Shown here: positions 26,950 through 42,232 of the stretch, one piece after another
Layout of the letters: every line of letters begins with the position of its first letter
How positions within the stretch are numbered: position 1 is the first letter of the stretch
Source of the DNA: Rhodovastum sp963714255
GTDB taxonomy: Bacteria; Pseudomonadota; Alphaproteobacteria; Acetobacterales; Acetobacteraceae
Direction of reading: 5' to 3'
DNA: 64,000 nt
NCBI GenBank assembly: GCA_963714255.1
Contig: CAVQNU010000013.1
Location: 1 to 64,000 of the forward strand
Notes under the pieces: generated by a model
What the model was told of the DNA's origin: nothing
What the model saw: only the letters and a program-made list of their open reading frames with translations
Databases searched by the model: none
Made by a program: the position numbers and the translations under genes

Positions 26950-27714
26950 TCAGTTCTCCCGCGGCGCTTCCGCCCGCGGCTGCCAGACCAGAAACCGCCT
27001 CTCGGCGAGCGTGACCAGCGCATCGAGCGCCAGCGCGCAGCCGGTCAGCACCACGATGCCGGCGAACACCGTGTCCACGTCGAACACGCCCTGCGCCTGC
27101 AAGATCAGATAGCCGACGCCGGCGGCACTGCCGAGATACTCGGCAATGACGGCGCCGACGAAGGCCATGCCCACCGACACATGCAACGAGCTGAACACCC
27201 AGGACAGCGCCGCCGGCAAATACACGAACCGCAGCAATTGCCCGCGCGAGGCGCCCAGCATGCGCGCGCCGTTCAGAACGGAAGGGGGTACCTCGCGCAC
27301 GCCCTGCAGCACGTTGAAGAACACGACGAAGAACACCAGCGTCACGCCGAGGGCGACCTTGCTCGCCATGCCCAGGCCGAACCACATCATGAAGATCGGC
27401 GCCAGGATCACGCGCGGCATGGCGTTGGCCGCCTTGATGAACGGGTCCAGCACCGCCATGGCGCGCCGCGCGAGCCCCAGCCAGAGCCCGGCGGCGATGC
27501 CCGCGATGGTGCCGAGGGCGAAGGCCATCAGCGTCTCAGCGATGGTGACGGCCAGATGCGGCCAGATGTCGCCGGTGACGAACCAGTCGCGGATGACAGC
27601 AAAGATGGCGAGCGGGCGGCCGAAGAACAGCGGCGGCAGCACGCCGGTTTCGGTACCCACCTGCCAGCCCGCCAGCAGTGCCGCGGCGATCAGCAGCCGG
27701 CCGAGAAGAATCAT
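26950..27714 (-). CDS. ABC transporter permease (SsuC/TauC-like)
   Basis: Inner-membrane permease of 254 aa with about six hydrophobic segments. The cytoplasmic coupling loop reads FNVLQGVREVPPSVLNGARM then LGASRGQLLRFVYLP, typical of the SsuC/TauC group. It overlaps the ATPase gene by four bases (27711-27714). Confidence 0.92.
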   Translation of the reverse strand: MILLGRLLIAAALLAGWQVGTETGVLPPLFFGRPLAIFAVIRDWFVTGDIWPHLAVTIAETLMAFALGTIAGIAAGLWLGLARRAMAVLDPFIKAANAMPRVILAPIFMMWFGLGMASKVALGVTLVFFVVFFNVLQGVREVPPSVLNGARMLGASRGQLLRFVYLPAALSWVFSSLHVSVGMAFVGAVIAEYLGSAAGVGYLILQAQGVFDVDTVFAGIVVLTGCALALDALVTLAERRFLVWQPRAEAPREN

Positions 27715-28526
27715 GCGGCCGCTTCCGAACGGTAGGCGCGCAGCACTTCGTCGCGCAGCACGGCCCAGATCTGGCGTTCCAGTTCCTGGAAATGCCGGGT
27801 CAGGCGGATTTCGGCAACGTCGCGCGGGCGCGGCAGATCGATGGCGAATTCGGCGATCGGGCGCGCGGCGGGGCCGGCGGACAGCACCACCACGCGGTCG
27901 GACAGGCTGATCGCCTCCTCCAGGTCATGGGTGATGAACAGCACCGATTTGCGCCCGCCGCTTGCCGTCTCACCCTGCCAGAGGGTGAGCAATTCGGTCT
28001 CCATCATCTGCCGGGTCTGCACGTCGAGCGCGCTGAACGGCTCGTCCATCAGCAGGATCGGCGGGTCCATGACCAGCATCTGGGCAAGCTGGGCGCGCTT
28101 GCGCATGCCGCCGGACATCTGATGCGGGTATTTGTGGCCGTGGCCGGCCAGCCCGACGCGGGCGAGCCACTGGCCGGCCAACTCGCGCGCGGCCCGGCGG
28201 GGGCGGCCGGCGAACTCGGGGCCGGCGGCAACGTTGTCGGTTGCGTTGCGCCAGGGCATGAGGCTGTCGGTCTGGAACAAATAGCCGGCCCGGCGGTTGA
28301 TGCCGGAAAGCGGCGCGCCGAACACGCGCACGCAGCCGGAGCTGGGGGCGAGCAGGCCGGCGGCGAGGTTGAGCAGGGTGGACTTGCCGCAGCCGGTGGG
28401 GCCGACAACGGACAAAAACTCACCGGCGCGGACCGATAGGGTTACGTCGTGCACCGCCGTGAAGGGCCCGCCGCTTGCGCCGTGGAACTGCACCCCGACT
28501 TGTTCGAATGCCAGCGCTTGCGTCAC
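27711..28526 (-). CDS. ABC transporter ATP-binding protein (SsuB/TauB-like)
   Basis: ATPase of 271 aa. Walker A GPTGCGKST is near residues 43-51, signature MSGGMRKRAQLAQ near 135, Walker B ILLMDEPFSALD near 158, then FITHDLEEAISLSDRVVVLS. First gene of a three- or four-gene minus-strand operon with the permease and binding protein. The preceding 28527-28847 spacer is mostly a composite repeat. Confidence 0.94.
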   Translation of the reverse strand: MTQALAFEQVGVQFHGASGGPFTAVHDVTLSVRAGEFLSVVGPTGCGKSTLLNLAAGLLAPSSGCVRVFGAPLSGINRRAGYLFQTDSLMPWRNATDNVAAGPEFAGRPRRAARELAGQWLARVGLAGHGHKYPHQMSGGMRKRAQLAQMLVMDPPILLMDEPFSALDVQTRQMMETELLTLWQGETASGGRKSVLFITHDLEEAISLSDRVVVLSAGPAARPIAEFAIDLPRPRDVAEIRLTRHFQELERQIWAVLRDEVLRAYRSEAAA

Positions 28527-28565
28527 CTGGGCCTCCCTGGGGCGTTTATACGGTCCGGGACGTGA

Positions 28566-28766
28566 GCAAGGCCAGGGCTCTGCCCTGGACCCGCCAGGGG
28601 GCAGTGGCCCCCTGGACCCCGCTACTTAAGACAGTTGCTAAACGAGGGGGGTGAGGCGGCGAACCGGTTCAGCTCCTCACCCCCCTCGTTTAGCAACCGT
28701 CTAAAAGTAATGGGTTCCAAGGGGCCACTGCCCCTTGGCGGGTCCAGGGCAGAGCCCTGGCCTTGC
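28566..28766. repeat. Composite repeat element with 74-bp near-perfect palindrome, copy 6
   Basis: Same plan as copy 4: GCAAGGCC...GGCCTTGC ends, nested stems, and a central hairpin at 28629-28702 around GAACCGGTTC with GAGGGGGGTGAGGCGG. The outer palindrome arms (GTTGCTAAAC and GTTTAGCAAC) are unrelated in sequence to copy 4, yet pair with each other. Four of 37 positions are unpaired or wobble. It fills the divergent spacer between the ABC ATPase and an acyl-CoA dehydrogenase gene. Confidence 0.92.
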
Positions 28767-28847
28767 TTGCTCCCCCCGCCCGCTTGACGCGCTCCCCCCA
28801 GGCGGCCACAAGCGCAGCGAAAGGCGGGCACGCCCAGGAGGAAACAC

Positions 28848-29993
28848 ATGGATTTCAGCCTGACCGAGGAGCAGCTTGCCTTCCAGGACACCGCCCGCAG
28901 CTTCGCGCGCGAGCGCCTGCTCCCGAACGCCTCGCGTTGGGACGAGGAGCGGCATTTCCCCGCCGAGGAACTGCGCGCCGCCGCCCTGCTCGGCTTCGCC
29001 GGTATCTACGTGGACGAAGATAACGGCGGCACCGGTCTGACCCGGCTGGATGCGGCGCTGATTTTCGAGGAACTGGCGGCGGCCGATCCGTCGACCGCGG
29101 CCTTCCTCAGCATTCACAATATGGTGGCCTGGATGCTGGCGCGTTTCGGCGACGAGGAACTGCGCGCGCGCTTCCTGCCGAAAGTGCTGACCTGCGAGCA
29201 TTTCGTCAGCTACTGCCTGACCGAACCGGGCGCCGGCAGCGACGCCGCGGCGCTGAAGACGCGGGCGGAGCGGCACGGCAATGCGCAGTACCGGCTGAAC
29301 GGGGCGAAGGCGTTCATCTCCGGCGGCGGTGTTTCCGACCTCTATGCGACCATGGTGCGCACCGGCGAGGACGGGCCGGGCGGCATTTCCTGCGTGGTGG
29401 TGGAGAAAACCGCGCGCGGCGTTTCCTTCGGCAAGCCGGAGCGCAAGATGGGCTGGAACAGCCAGCCCACCACGTCGGTGTCGTTTCAGGACTGCCTGGT
29501 GCCGGTGGAGAACCGGGTGGGCGCGGAGGGCAGCGGGTTCCGCATCGCCATGATGGGGCTGGATGGCGGGCGCATCAATATCGCCGCCTGCAGCCTGGGC
29601 GGCGCGCGCGCCTGCCTGGAAGCGGCGACCGCGTATGTGCGCGAACGCCGGGCCTTCGGGCGCACGCTCGCGGACTTCCAGTCGCTGCAGTTCAAGCTGG
29701 CCGACATGGCGACGGAACTGGAAGCTGCCCGCCTGATGGTGCACCGCGCCGCGCTGGCGCTGGACACCCGCGCGCCGGACGCCACGCTGCACTGCGCCAT
29801 GGCCAAGCGCTTCGCCACCGATGTGTGCTTCCGCATCTGCGACGAGGCGCTGCAACTGCACGGCGGCTATGGCTACATCAAAGAATACCAGATCGAGCGC
29901 TACCTGCGCGACTTGCGCGTGCACCGCATTCTGGAAGGCACCAACGAAATCATGCGCGTGATCATCGCGCGCAAGCTGTTGGAGGCGGCATGA
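28848..29993 (+). CDS. Acyl-CoA dehydrogenase (isobutyryl-CoA dehydrogenase-like)
   Basis: FAD flavoprotein of 381 aa, the standard length. Visible blocks are YCLTEPGAGSDAAALKTRAE (flavin/substrate), GGYGYIKEYQIERYLRDLRV and the C-terminal EGTNEIMRVIIARKLLE. The sequence and neighbours fit isobutyryl-CoA dehydrogenase of valine breakdown: it overlaps the 3-hydroxyisobutyrate dehydrogenase gene by four bases. AGGAGG precedes the ATG. A short/branched-chain specificity is inferred, not proven. Confidence 0.92.
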   Translation: MDFSLTEEQLAFQDTARSFARERLLPNASRWDEERHFPAEELRAAALLGFAGIYVDEDNGGTGLTRLDAALIFEELAAADPSTAAFLSIHNMVAWMLARFGDEELRARFLPKVLTCEHFVSYCLTEPGAGSDAAALKTRAERHGNAQYRLNGAKAFISGGGVSDLYATMVRTGEDGPGGISCVVVEKTARGVSFGKPERKMGWNSQPTTSVSFQDCLVPVENRVGAEGSGFRIAMMGLDGGRINIAACSLGGARACLEAATAYVRERRAFGRTLADFQSLQFKLADMATELEAARLMVHRAALALDTRAPDATLHCAMAKRFATDVCFRICDEALQLHGGYGYIKEYQIERYLRDLRVHRILEGTNEIMRVIIARKLLEAA

Positions 29994-30882
29994 AAATCGC
30001 ATTTATCGGCCTGGGCAATATGGGTTTGCCCATGGCGGCCAATCTGCTCAAGGCCGGGCACAAGGTGGTCGGGTTCGACCTTGCCGCCGCCTCGCTGGAA
30101 AAACATGTTGCCAACGGCGGCCAGGCGGCGGGTTCGGTCGCCGAGGCGGTGGCAGGCGCGGTGGTGGTGATCACCATGCTGCCGGCCGGCAAGCATGTCG
30201 CGGCGGTGCTGCCAGAGATCCTGGCCGCGGTGAGCGGCACGCCGTTGCTGATCGACAGCTCGACGATCGATGTCGAAACCGCGCGGCGCGTGGCGGCCGA
30301 GGCGGCGGCGCACGGCATCGCCATGCTGGACGCGCCGGTGTCGGGCGGGGTAGGCGGCGCCACCGCCGGTACGCTGACCTTCATGGTGGGCGGCACCGAG
30401 TCGGCGTTTGCGTGCGGATTGTCGGTGCTGCAGGCGATGGGCAAGAACATCGTGCACGCCGGCGAACCCGGCGCCGGGCAGGCGGCGAAGATCTGCAACA
30501 ACATGATCCTCGGCATTTCCATGATCGGCGTGTCCGAGGCGTTCGTGCTGGCCGACCGCCTCGGTCTCGACCGGCAGAAGCTGTTCGACATCGCCTCGAC
30601 CTCGTCGGGCCAGTGCTGGTCGCTGACCAGCTATTGTCCGGTGCCGGGGCCGGTGCCGAATTCGCCGGCCAATCGCGGCTACCAGCCCGGCTTCGCCGCG
30701 ACGCTGATGCTGAAGGATCTGCTGCTGGCGCAGCAGGCGGCGGAGGCGGGCGGGGCACCTACGCCGCTGGGCGCACATGCGGCGCGGGTGTATCAGGCGC
30801 TGGTGGAATCCGGCGATGGCGACCGTGATTTTTCCGTCGCCTACGAGTATCTGTCCGACCTGTACCGCGACGAGGCGCCGTG

Positions 30883-30883
<1 letters not shown>
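29990..30883 (+). CDS. mmsB: 3-hydroxyisobutyrate dehydrogenase
   Basis: NAD-dependent dehydrogenase of 297 aa in valine catabolism, oxidising 3-hydroxyisobutyrate to methylmalonate semialdehyde. The Rossmann motif IAFIGLGNMGLPMAANLLKAG is at the start, LDAPVSGGVGGATAGTLTFM is the substrate motif near residue 115, and K in GAGQAAKICNNM is the catalytic lysine region. The start overlaps the upstream stop (ATGA) and its own stop overlaps the next start (TGATG), so all three are translationally linked. Confidence 0.95.
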
Positions 30884-32562
<1,679 letters not shown>

Positions 32563-32568
32563 TCGGTC

Positions 32569-33740
32569 ATGGTTGCCAACACCGCCTACGGGCTCGATTT
32601 CGAGCTCGGTGACGACATCGATATGCTGCGCGACACAGTGCGCCGCTTCACCGAGGCCGAGATTGCGCCGCGCGCCGCGGCGATCGACCGCGAAAACACG
32701 TTCCCCGCCGATCTGTGGCGCAAGATGGGCGACCTCGGCATTCTCGGCATTACCGCCGACGAGGAATTCGGCGGTGCGGCCATGGGGTATGTCGCCCATT
32801 GCGTGGCGATGGAGGAAGTCAGCCGCGGGTCGGCCTCGGTCGGTTTGTCGTATGGCGCGCATTCCAACCTGTGCGTGAACCAGATAAGGCGCAACGGCAC
32901 GCCGGCGCAGAAGCGGCAGTATTTGCCGAAGCTGATCAGCGGCGAGCATGTCGGGGCGCTGGCGATGAGCGAGCCGGGGGCGGGCTCGGACGTGGTGGGC
33001 ATGAAACTGCGCGCCGAGAAACGTGGCGACCGCTATGTGCTGAACGGCACGAAGTTCTGGATCACCAACGGGCCGGCCGCCGACGTCGTGGTGGTGTACG
33101 GCAAGACCACGCCGGATGCCGGGCCGCGCGGCATCACCGCGTTTCTGGTCGAGAAGGCGTTCCCCGGATTTTCCTGCGCGCAGAAGCTCGACAAGCTCGG
33201 CATGCGCGGCTCGGACACCGGCGAGCTTGTGTTCATCGATTGCGAAGTGCCGGCGGAGAACGTGCTCGGCGCGGTGGATGGCGGGGTTGCCGTGCTGATG
33301 AGCGGGCTTGATTACGAGCGGGCGGTGCTGGCGGCGGGGCCGCTCGGCATCATGCAGGCGTGCCTGGACATCGTGCTGCCCTATGTGCACGAGCGGCGCC
33401 AGTTCGGCCAGCCGATCGGCGAGTTCCAGATCATGCAGGGCAAGCTTGCGGATATTTACACCACGCTGAACGTGGCGAAATCCTATGTCTACACCGTGGC
33501 CCGCGCCTGCGACCGCGGCCGCGCCACCCGCAAGGATGCCGCCGGCGCCATTCTGTATGCCGCCGAGCGGGCGACCTGGATGGCGCTGGAGGCGATTCAG
33601 ATTCTCGGCGGCAACGGTTATATCAACGACTATCCGACCGGGCGGCTGCTGCGCGATGCCAAACTGTATGAAATCGGCGCCGGCACCAGCGAGATCCGGC
33701 GCATGCTGATCGGGCGGGAATTGTTCAAGGAAACCGCCTG

Positions 33741-33741
<1 letters not shown>
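32569..33741 (+). CDS. ivd: Isovaleryl-CoA dehydrogenase
   Basis: Acyl-CoA dehydrogenase of 390 aa in leucine breakdown. Distinguishing blocks include GLSYGAHSNLCVNQIRRNGT, LAMSEPGAGSDVVGMKLRAE and DYERAVLAAGPLGIMQACLD, which contains the catalytic glutamate position of the IVD subgroup. The end reads GGNGYINDYPTGRLLRDAKL. Directly followed (one-base overlap) by the methylcrotonyl-CoA carboxylase beta gene, the next step of the pathway. Confidence 0.93.
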
Positions 33742-35345
<1,604 letters not shown>

Positions 35346-35350
35346 GCCCG

Positions 35351-37325
<1,975 letters not shown>

Positions 37326-37525
37326 CGTGTTGCCGCACTGCAAGAGACCGAAAATTGCCCCCAGCCGCGCCGCAACTGCGCCGATCTTGCCGCCGGACGG
37401 CGCCGCGCGCAGTGTTGCTGCCTTCCTGCCGGCTCGCGTGAGCGTGCTTGGATAGGGCGTAGTTGCTGTCCTATTCTGCGCCGCCAGGGGGACCCAGCTA
37501 AGCGGTCGCAGACGGGACGAACGAA
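37326..37525. other. Spacer upstream of indolepyruvate oxidoreductase gene
   Basis: About 200 bases, GC-rich, no repeat element. A weak purine run (GACGGGACGAACGA) precedes the next ATG. A possible promoter lies near 37440-37480 (TTGGATAGGGCG then a TATTCT at about 37472), but I would not rely on it. Confidence 0.3.
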
Positions 37526-40500
37526 ATGAAACACGCTTCGGTCACGCTCGACGACAAATACCGCACCGGCATCGACCGGGTGTATCTGACCGGCACCCAG
37601 GCGCTGGTGCGCCTGCCTCTGCTGCAGCGCCAGCGCGACCTGGCGGCGGGGCTGAATACCGCCGGCTACGTGTCGGGCTATCGCGGCTCGCCGCTCGGCC
37701 AGGTCGACATTCAGATGTGGGCGGCCGGCGCGCATATCGAGGCGAACCACATCTTCTTCCGCCCCGGCGTGAACGAGGAACTGGCCGCGACAGCGATCTG
37801 GGGCACCCAGCAAGTGCCGCTGCTGCGCGGGGCGAAATACGATGGCGTGTTCGCCTATTGGTACGGCAAGGGGCCGGGCGTCGACCGCTCGGGCGATGTG
37901 TTCAAGCACGCCAATTACGCCGGCGCCGCACGACACGGCGGCGTGTTGCTGATGGCGGGCGATGACCACGCCTGCAAATCCTCCACCATTCCGCATCAGA
38001 GCGAGCTGGCTTTCGTCGCCGCCGCATGCCCGGTGCTGGTTCCGGCCGATGTGCGCGACCTGCTGGAACTCGGCCTGCACGGCTGGGCGATGTCGCGCTG
38101 GTCGGGCCGCTATGTGGGCTTCAAGACCGTTGCCGATGTGATGGACAGTTCGGCCAGCGTGGCGTTCGGGCTTGAGGGCTTCGTTGCGCGCGACCCGGAC
38201 GGCGCGCATCCGGACGGCAATATCCGCCTGCCCGACCTGCCGCTGGAGCAGGAGGCGCGGGTGTTCCAGGTCGGCTTGCCGGCAGCCCAGGCCTATGCGC
38301 GCGCCAACCGGCTGGACCGCATCACCGTCGATCCGCCCGGTGCCAGGCTCGGCATCGTTGCGGTAGGAAAATCCTATCACGACACGCGCCAGGCGCTCGC
38401 CGAACTGGGCCTGGGCGACGGCGCGCGGTCGGGCATCCGGATGCTGAAACTCGCCCTCGCCTGGCCGGTCGATCCGGAGATCGTGCGGCATTTCGCCACC
38501 GGGCTACAGGAAATCATCGTCGTCGAAGAGAAGGCGCCATTGGTTGAGCAGCAATTGCGCGACATTCTGTATGCGCAGGCCACCCGGCCGCGCATTCTCG
38601 GCAAGACCGACGAGACGGGCGCGCCGTTGCTCAAGCGGCATGGCGATCTGTCTTCGGCCGAAATCGCGCTGGCGTTGTCCCGCCGGATCGAACGTTTCGC
38701 CAACGGCGAATCTCTTCGCGCCCGCGTCGCTTTCCTGACCGAGCAGGCGGCGGGGCTCGACCGCGCGGGCGTTGCCGCGCAGCGCAAGCCGTTCTTCTGC
38801 TCGGGCTGTCCGCACAACACGTCCACGCGCGTCATTGACGGCAGCCGCGCCCTCGGCGGCATCGGCTGCCATACGCTGGCGGTGTGGATGGACCGCAGCA
38901 CCGACACGTTCAGCCAGATGGGTGGCGAGGGCATGGCCTGGCTCGGCCAGGCGCCGTTCACCGAAGAAGCGCATGTCTTCGCCAACATGGGCGACGGCAC
39001 GTATTTCCATTCCGGCCTGATGGCGATTCGCGCTGCTGTCGCCTCCGGCGAGAACATCACCTACAAGCTGCTGTTCAACGATGCCGTGGCGATGACCGGC
39101 GGCCAGCGGCTGGACGGTCATCTGACCGTGCCGCAGATCACAAGGCAGCTCGCCGCCGAGGGCGTCGAGCGCATCGTCGTGGTCACCGACGAACCCGAAA
39201 AACATGACGCAGAAGCCGGCTTCGCGCCGGACGTGAGCGTGCATCATCGCCACGAAATGCAGGACATCGAGCGCGAGTTGCGCGCCACACCGGGCTGCAC
39301 GGTGCTGATCTACGATCAGACTTGCGCCAGCGAGAAGCGGCGCCGGCGCAAGCGCGGCACCTATCCCGACCCGGCGGTGCGGGCGTTCATCAACGCCGCC
39401 GTGTGCGAAGGTTGCGGCGATTGCTCGCGCACCTCGAACTGCCTGTCCGTGGTGCCGCTGGAGACGGAATTCGGCACCAAGCGGCGCATCGACCAATCCT
39501 CATGCAACAAGGATTTTTCCTGCGTCGATGGGTTCTGCCCGAGTTTCGTCACCGTGCACGGCGCCGCTCCGGTCAAGCGCGCCCGCGTGGTGCCGGATGC
39601 GGGCGCATTGCCGGTACCGCAAATCCCCGCGCTCGACCGGCCCTGGAACATTCTGGTCACCGGCATCGGCGGCACCGGCATCGTCACCATCGGTGCGCTG
39701 CTGGGCATGGCCGCGCACAGCGAGGGCAAGCAGGTGACGGTGCTGGACCAGATGGGCATGGCGCAGAAAGGCGGCGCGGTGACCAGCCATATCCGCATCG
39801 CCGCCGGCACCGTCGCGCCGGAAGCGGCGCTGCACGGTGCGCGCGTGGGGCGGGGGACGGCCGATTTGCTGCTGGGCTGCGACCTGGTGGTGTCCGCCGG
39901 GCGTGAGGCCAAGGCGGCCTTGCGCCGGGGCGTGACCCGGGTGGTGCTCAACACGCATGAAGCGTCCACCGCCGATTTTGTGCTCGACACCGACACGCGC
40001 CTGCCGGGGGCGCAGTTGCGGCGCAGCATTCTGGACCTGGTGGGCGAGGGCGCGGTCGATCAGGTCAATGCCACGGCGCTGGCGGAAGCCCTGCTCGGCG
40101 ATTCGATTGCGGCCAATTTGTTCCTGCTGGGCTTTGCCTGGCAGAAGGGCTGCATCCCGCTTTCGCTCGATTCGCTGATGGATGCGATCGCGCTGAACGG
40201 CACCGCGGTGGAAGCGAATAAGGCGGGATTCACCTGGGGGCGCTGTGCGGCGGTCGATCCGGCGCGGGTGTCGACGGCTGCCGGCGTGGCGGTGGAAAAG
40301 CCAGTGCCGAAAACCCTCGATGAAATCATTGCTGTTCGCGAGGCGTTGCTAACCGCTTACCAGTCGCGCCGGCTGGCGCTGCGCTACCGCGGTCTGGTCG
40401 AGCGCGTGCGGGAGGCGGAAGGGCGGCGCTTTTCCGGCGGCACGGCGCTGACCGAAGCGGTGGCGCGCTCCTATGCGAAGCTGCTGGCGATAAAAGATGA

Positions 40501-40966
40501 GTGGGAGGTGGCGCGGCTGTTCGCGGCGCCGGAATTCCGCGCGGCGCTGCGGGCCGAGTTCGGCGCGATGGAGGGGCTGGCGTTCCATCTGGCGGTGCCG
40601 CTGTTCGGCAGGCGCGATCCGGCGACCGGGCAATTGCTGAAGCGCGCCTATGGCGGCTGGATGATGACGGTCTTCCGCGCCCTCGCGGGCTTGCGGTTTC
40701 TGCGCGGCACGCTGCTCGACCCGTTCGCCCGCACCGCCGAGCGGGCCCGCGAACGGGCTTTGATTGCCGAGTACGAAGCGACCATCGAAGAAGTTCTCGA
40801 GCGTCTGGCGCCCGAGACCCTGCCGGTTGCGGTAGCGCTGGCGTCGTTGCCCGAGCGCATTCGCGGCTTCGGGGACGTGAAGGAGCGCAGCATCAGGTTG
40901 GCCGAGGTGGAGCGATCCCGATTGCTCGAACGGCTGCGCACGCCGGTGCGGGCGATGGCCGCCTGA
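37526..40966 (+). CDS. Indolepyruvate ferredoxin oxidoreductase, fused alpha/beta (IorAB)
   Basis: Oxidoreductase of 1146 aa, length typical for the fused bacterial form. It converts aryl- or branched 2-oxoacids to acyl-CoA with a ferredoxin-type acceptor. N-terminal TPP-pyrimidine domain starts near residue 20 (YLTGTQALVRLPLLQRQRDL). A TPP-binding domain follows (GCPHNTSTRV, then HVFANMGDGTYFHSGLM). Next comes a cysteine cluster CEGCGDCSRTSNC and CNKDFSCVDGFCPS for iron-sulfur centres, and then the gamma domain from about residue 705 (ILVTGIGGTGIVTIGALLGM). It follows the branched-chain acyl-CoA genes, so it may supply or drain the same acyl-CoA pool. Confidence 0.93.
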   Translation: MKHASVTLDDKYRTGIDRVYLTGTQALVRLPLLQRQRDLAAGLNTAGYVSGYRGSPLGQVDIQMWAAGAHIEANHIFFRPGVNEELAATAIWGTQQVPLLRGAKYDGVFAYWYGKGPGVDRSGDVFKHANYAGAARHGGVLLMAGDDHACKSSTIPHQSELAFVAAACPVLVPADVRDLLELGLHGWAMSRWSGRYVGFKTVADVMDSSASVAFGLEGFVARDPDGAHPDGNIRLPDLPLEQEARVFQVGLPAAQAYARANRLDRITVDPPGARLGIVAVGKSYHDTRQALAELGLGDGARSGIRMLKLALAWPVDPEIVRHFATGLQEIIVVEEKAPLVEQQLRDILYAQATRPRILGKTDETGAPLLKRHGDLSSAEIALALSRRIERFANGESLRARVAFLTEQAAGLDRAGVAAQRKPFFCSGCPHNTSTRVIDGSRALGGIGCHTLAVWMDRSTDTFSQMGGEGMAWLGQAPFTEEAHVFANMGDGTYFHSGLMAIRAAVASGENITYKLLFNDAVAMTGGQRLDGHLTVPQITRQLAAEGVERIVVVTDEPEKHDAEAGFAPDVSVHHRHEMQDIERELRATPGCTVLIYDQTCASEKRRRRKRGTYPDPAVRAFINAAVCEGCGDCSRTSNCLSVVPLETEFGTKRRIDQSSCNKDFSCVDGFCPSFVTVHGAAPVKRARVVPDAGALPVPQIPALDRPWNILVTGIGGTGIVTIGALLGMAAHSEGKQVTVLDQMGMAQKGGAVTSHIRIAAGTVAPEAALHGARVGRGTADLLLGCDLVVSAGREAKAALRRGVTRVVLNTHEASTADFVLDTDTRLPGAQLRRSILDLVGEGAVDQVNATALAEALLGDSIAANLFLLGFAWQKGCIPLSLDSLMDAIALNGTAVEANKAGFTWGRCAAVDPARVSTAAGVAVEKPVPKTLDEIIAVREALLTAYQSRRLALRYRGLVERVREAEGRRFSGGTALTEAVARSYAKLLAIKDEWEVARLFAAPEFRAALRAEFGAMEGLAFHLAVPLFGRRDPATGQLLKRAYGGWMMTVFRALAGLRFLRGTLLDPFARTAERARERALIAEYEATIEEVLERLAPETLPVAVALASLPERIRGFGDVKERSIRLAEVERSRLLERLRTPVRAMAA

Positions 40967-40978
40967 GGAAGGGGGGTG

Positions 40979-41087
40979 AAGGAAGGAAGGCCAGGGCTCT
41001 GCCCTGGACCCGCCAAGGGGCAGTGGCCCCTTGGATCCCATCACTTAAGGAACGGGGTCCAGGGCAGAGCCCTGGCCTTCCTTCCTT
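40979..41087. repeat. GC-rich inverted-repeat element, copy 7
   Basis: Ends AAGGAAGGAAGGCC and the exact inverse. The inner stems and an ATCACTTAAGG centre match copies 3 and 10. Lies between co-directional genes right after the stop of the indolepyruvate oxidoreductase gene. Confidence 0.9.
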
Positions 41088-41205
41088 TCACCTTCCGCCA
41101 TCCCATCACCGTCTTGTCACGTCGACCCGTTGCGATCCATCATGGATTTCCTTGCACACGGGAGATCCTTTCACGTCCGGATGGTCGAGCGGTGAGGCCG
41201 CCCCG

Positions 41206-42206
41206 GTGCGGCACACCTACCCGCCGGCGGTGCGCGATGCATCGCTCGGCACGGCGTTCGCGCTGCTGATCCAAAGCCTGCCCTATGCGCTGGCGCGGTT
41301 CGGCATGCTGCTCGGCGCCTCTTTCGCGGCCATCGTCTGGCTGGCGATTACCGTCGGCGGCGCGGCGTTCCTCGGCACGCACGTCGCCCATATGTTCGGC
41401 TGGGTCTGGGCGATCACCTGCATTCTGGCCGCAAGCTTCGTCTGGGGCACGGTTCTGCGCTACGTGCTGCACCTGATCCACTGCGGCCATGTGGCGGTGC
41501 TGACCGAGCTTGTGACAAGGGGCGCGGTCGGCAATGCGCCGGAGGGATGTTCGCGTATGGCCGCCGCATCGTGACCGAACGTTTCGCTCAGGCCAATGTG
41601 CTGTTCGGCCTGAACGCGGTGGTGCGCGGTGTGGTCGCGACCATCCATGGCACGCTGAACTGGATGGCCGATCTAAGTCCGATTCCCGGTTTCGAATCGA
41701 TCTCCGGCCTGGTCAACATCCTGCTGAAGGGGGCGACGCGGTACATCGACAAGGTGATTTTCTCCCACAACCTGGCGCGCTCGGACGCCGACACGTGGCG
41801 CAGTTCGCGCGAAGGTCTTGTGTACTATGCGCAGAACGCCAGGCCGGTACTGCAGACCGCGATCTGGTCGGTGATCCTGGAGCGGGTGCTGAGCGTGCTG
41901 CTCTGGCTGGTGCTGCTGGTGCCGGCCGGCCTGGTCACGCTGATGCTGCCGCACAGCCTGCGCGAGGCCAGCGGTGTGATGACCGTGCTGGTCGCAGTTC
42001 TGCTGCTGGGACCGCTGCGGGCGGCGTTCGTCAAGCCGCTGTTTCTGATCATGATGATGGTGCGTTTTCACGCTGCCGCCGAGGGCCAGCCGATCAACGC
42101 CGCATGGGACGCACGACTGACATCGGTGTCCGAGGGTTTCTGTACGCTCGGCCAGGATGCCGCCGCCGCCATGGGCCGTTCACGCTGGGGGCGGGGCTTG
42201 GCATAA
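41206..42206 (+). pseudogene. Integral membrane protein of unknown function, frameshifted
   Basis: First frame (GTG 41206, RHTYPPAVRDASLG) has two strong membrane segments and runs out at TGA 41572. The second frame starts at MFAYGRRIVTERFAQANVLF (41547) and adds at least two more segments, ending at 42206. One missing G in the GAGGGATG run near 41543 separates them; restored, the product is 333 aa. A conserved-looking middle reads GTLNWMADLSPIPGFESISG then NILLKGATRYIDKVIFSHNL. I do not recognise the family. The start is uncertain; GAGG lies about 9 bases upstream of the GTG. Confidence 0.65.
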
Positions 42207-42232
42207 CCGCAGGGCCTGCCAGCAAGCGATGC

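Noticed and set aside
28701..30002. Open frame antisense to the acyl-CoA dehydrogenase that enters the repeat element
   Set aside because: Low-complexity shadow; its tail is only element-encoded residues.
37326..37525. Possible tRNA or small RNA in the spacer
   Set aside because: No cloverleaf, T-loop sequence or terminator could be found by eye; elsewhere in the window I also found no tRNA.
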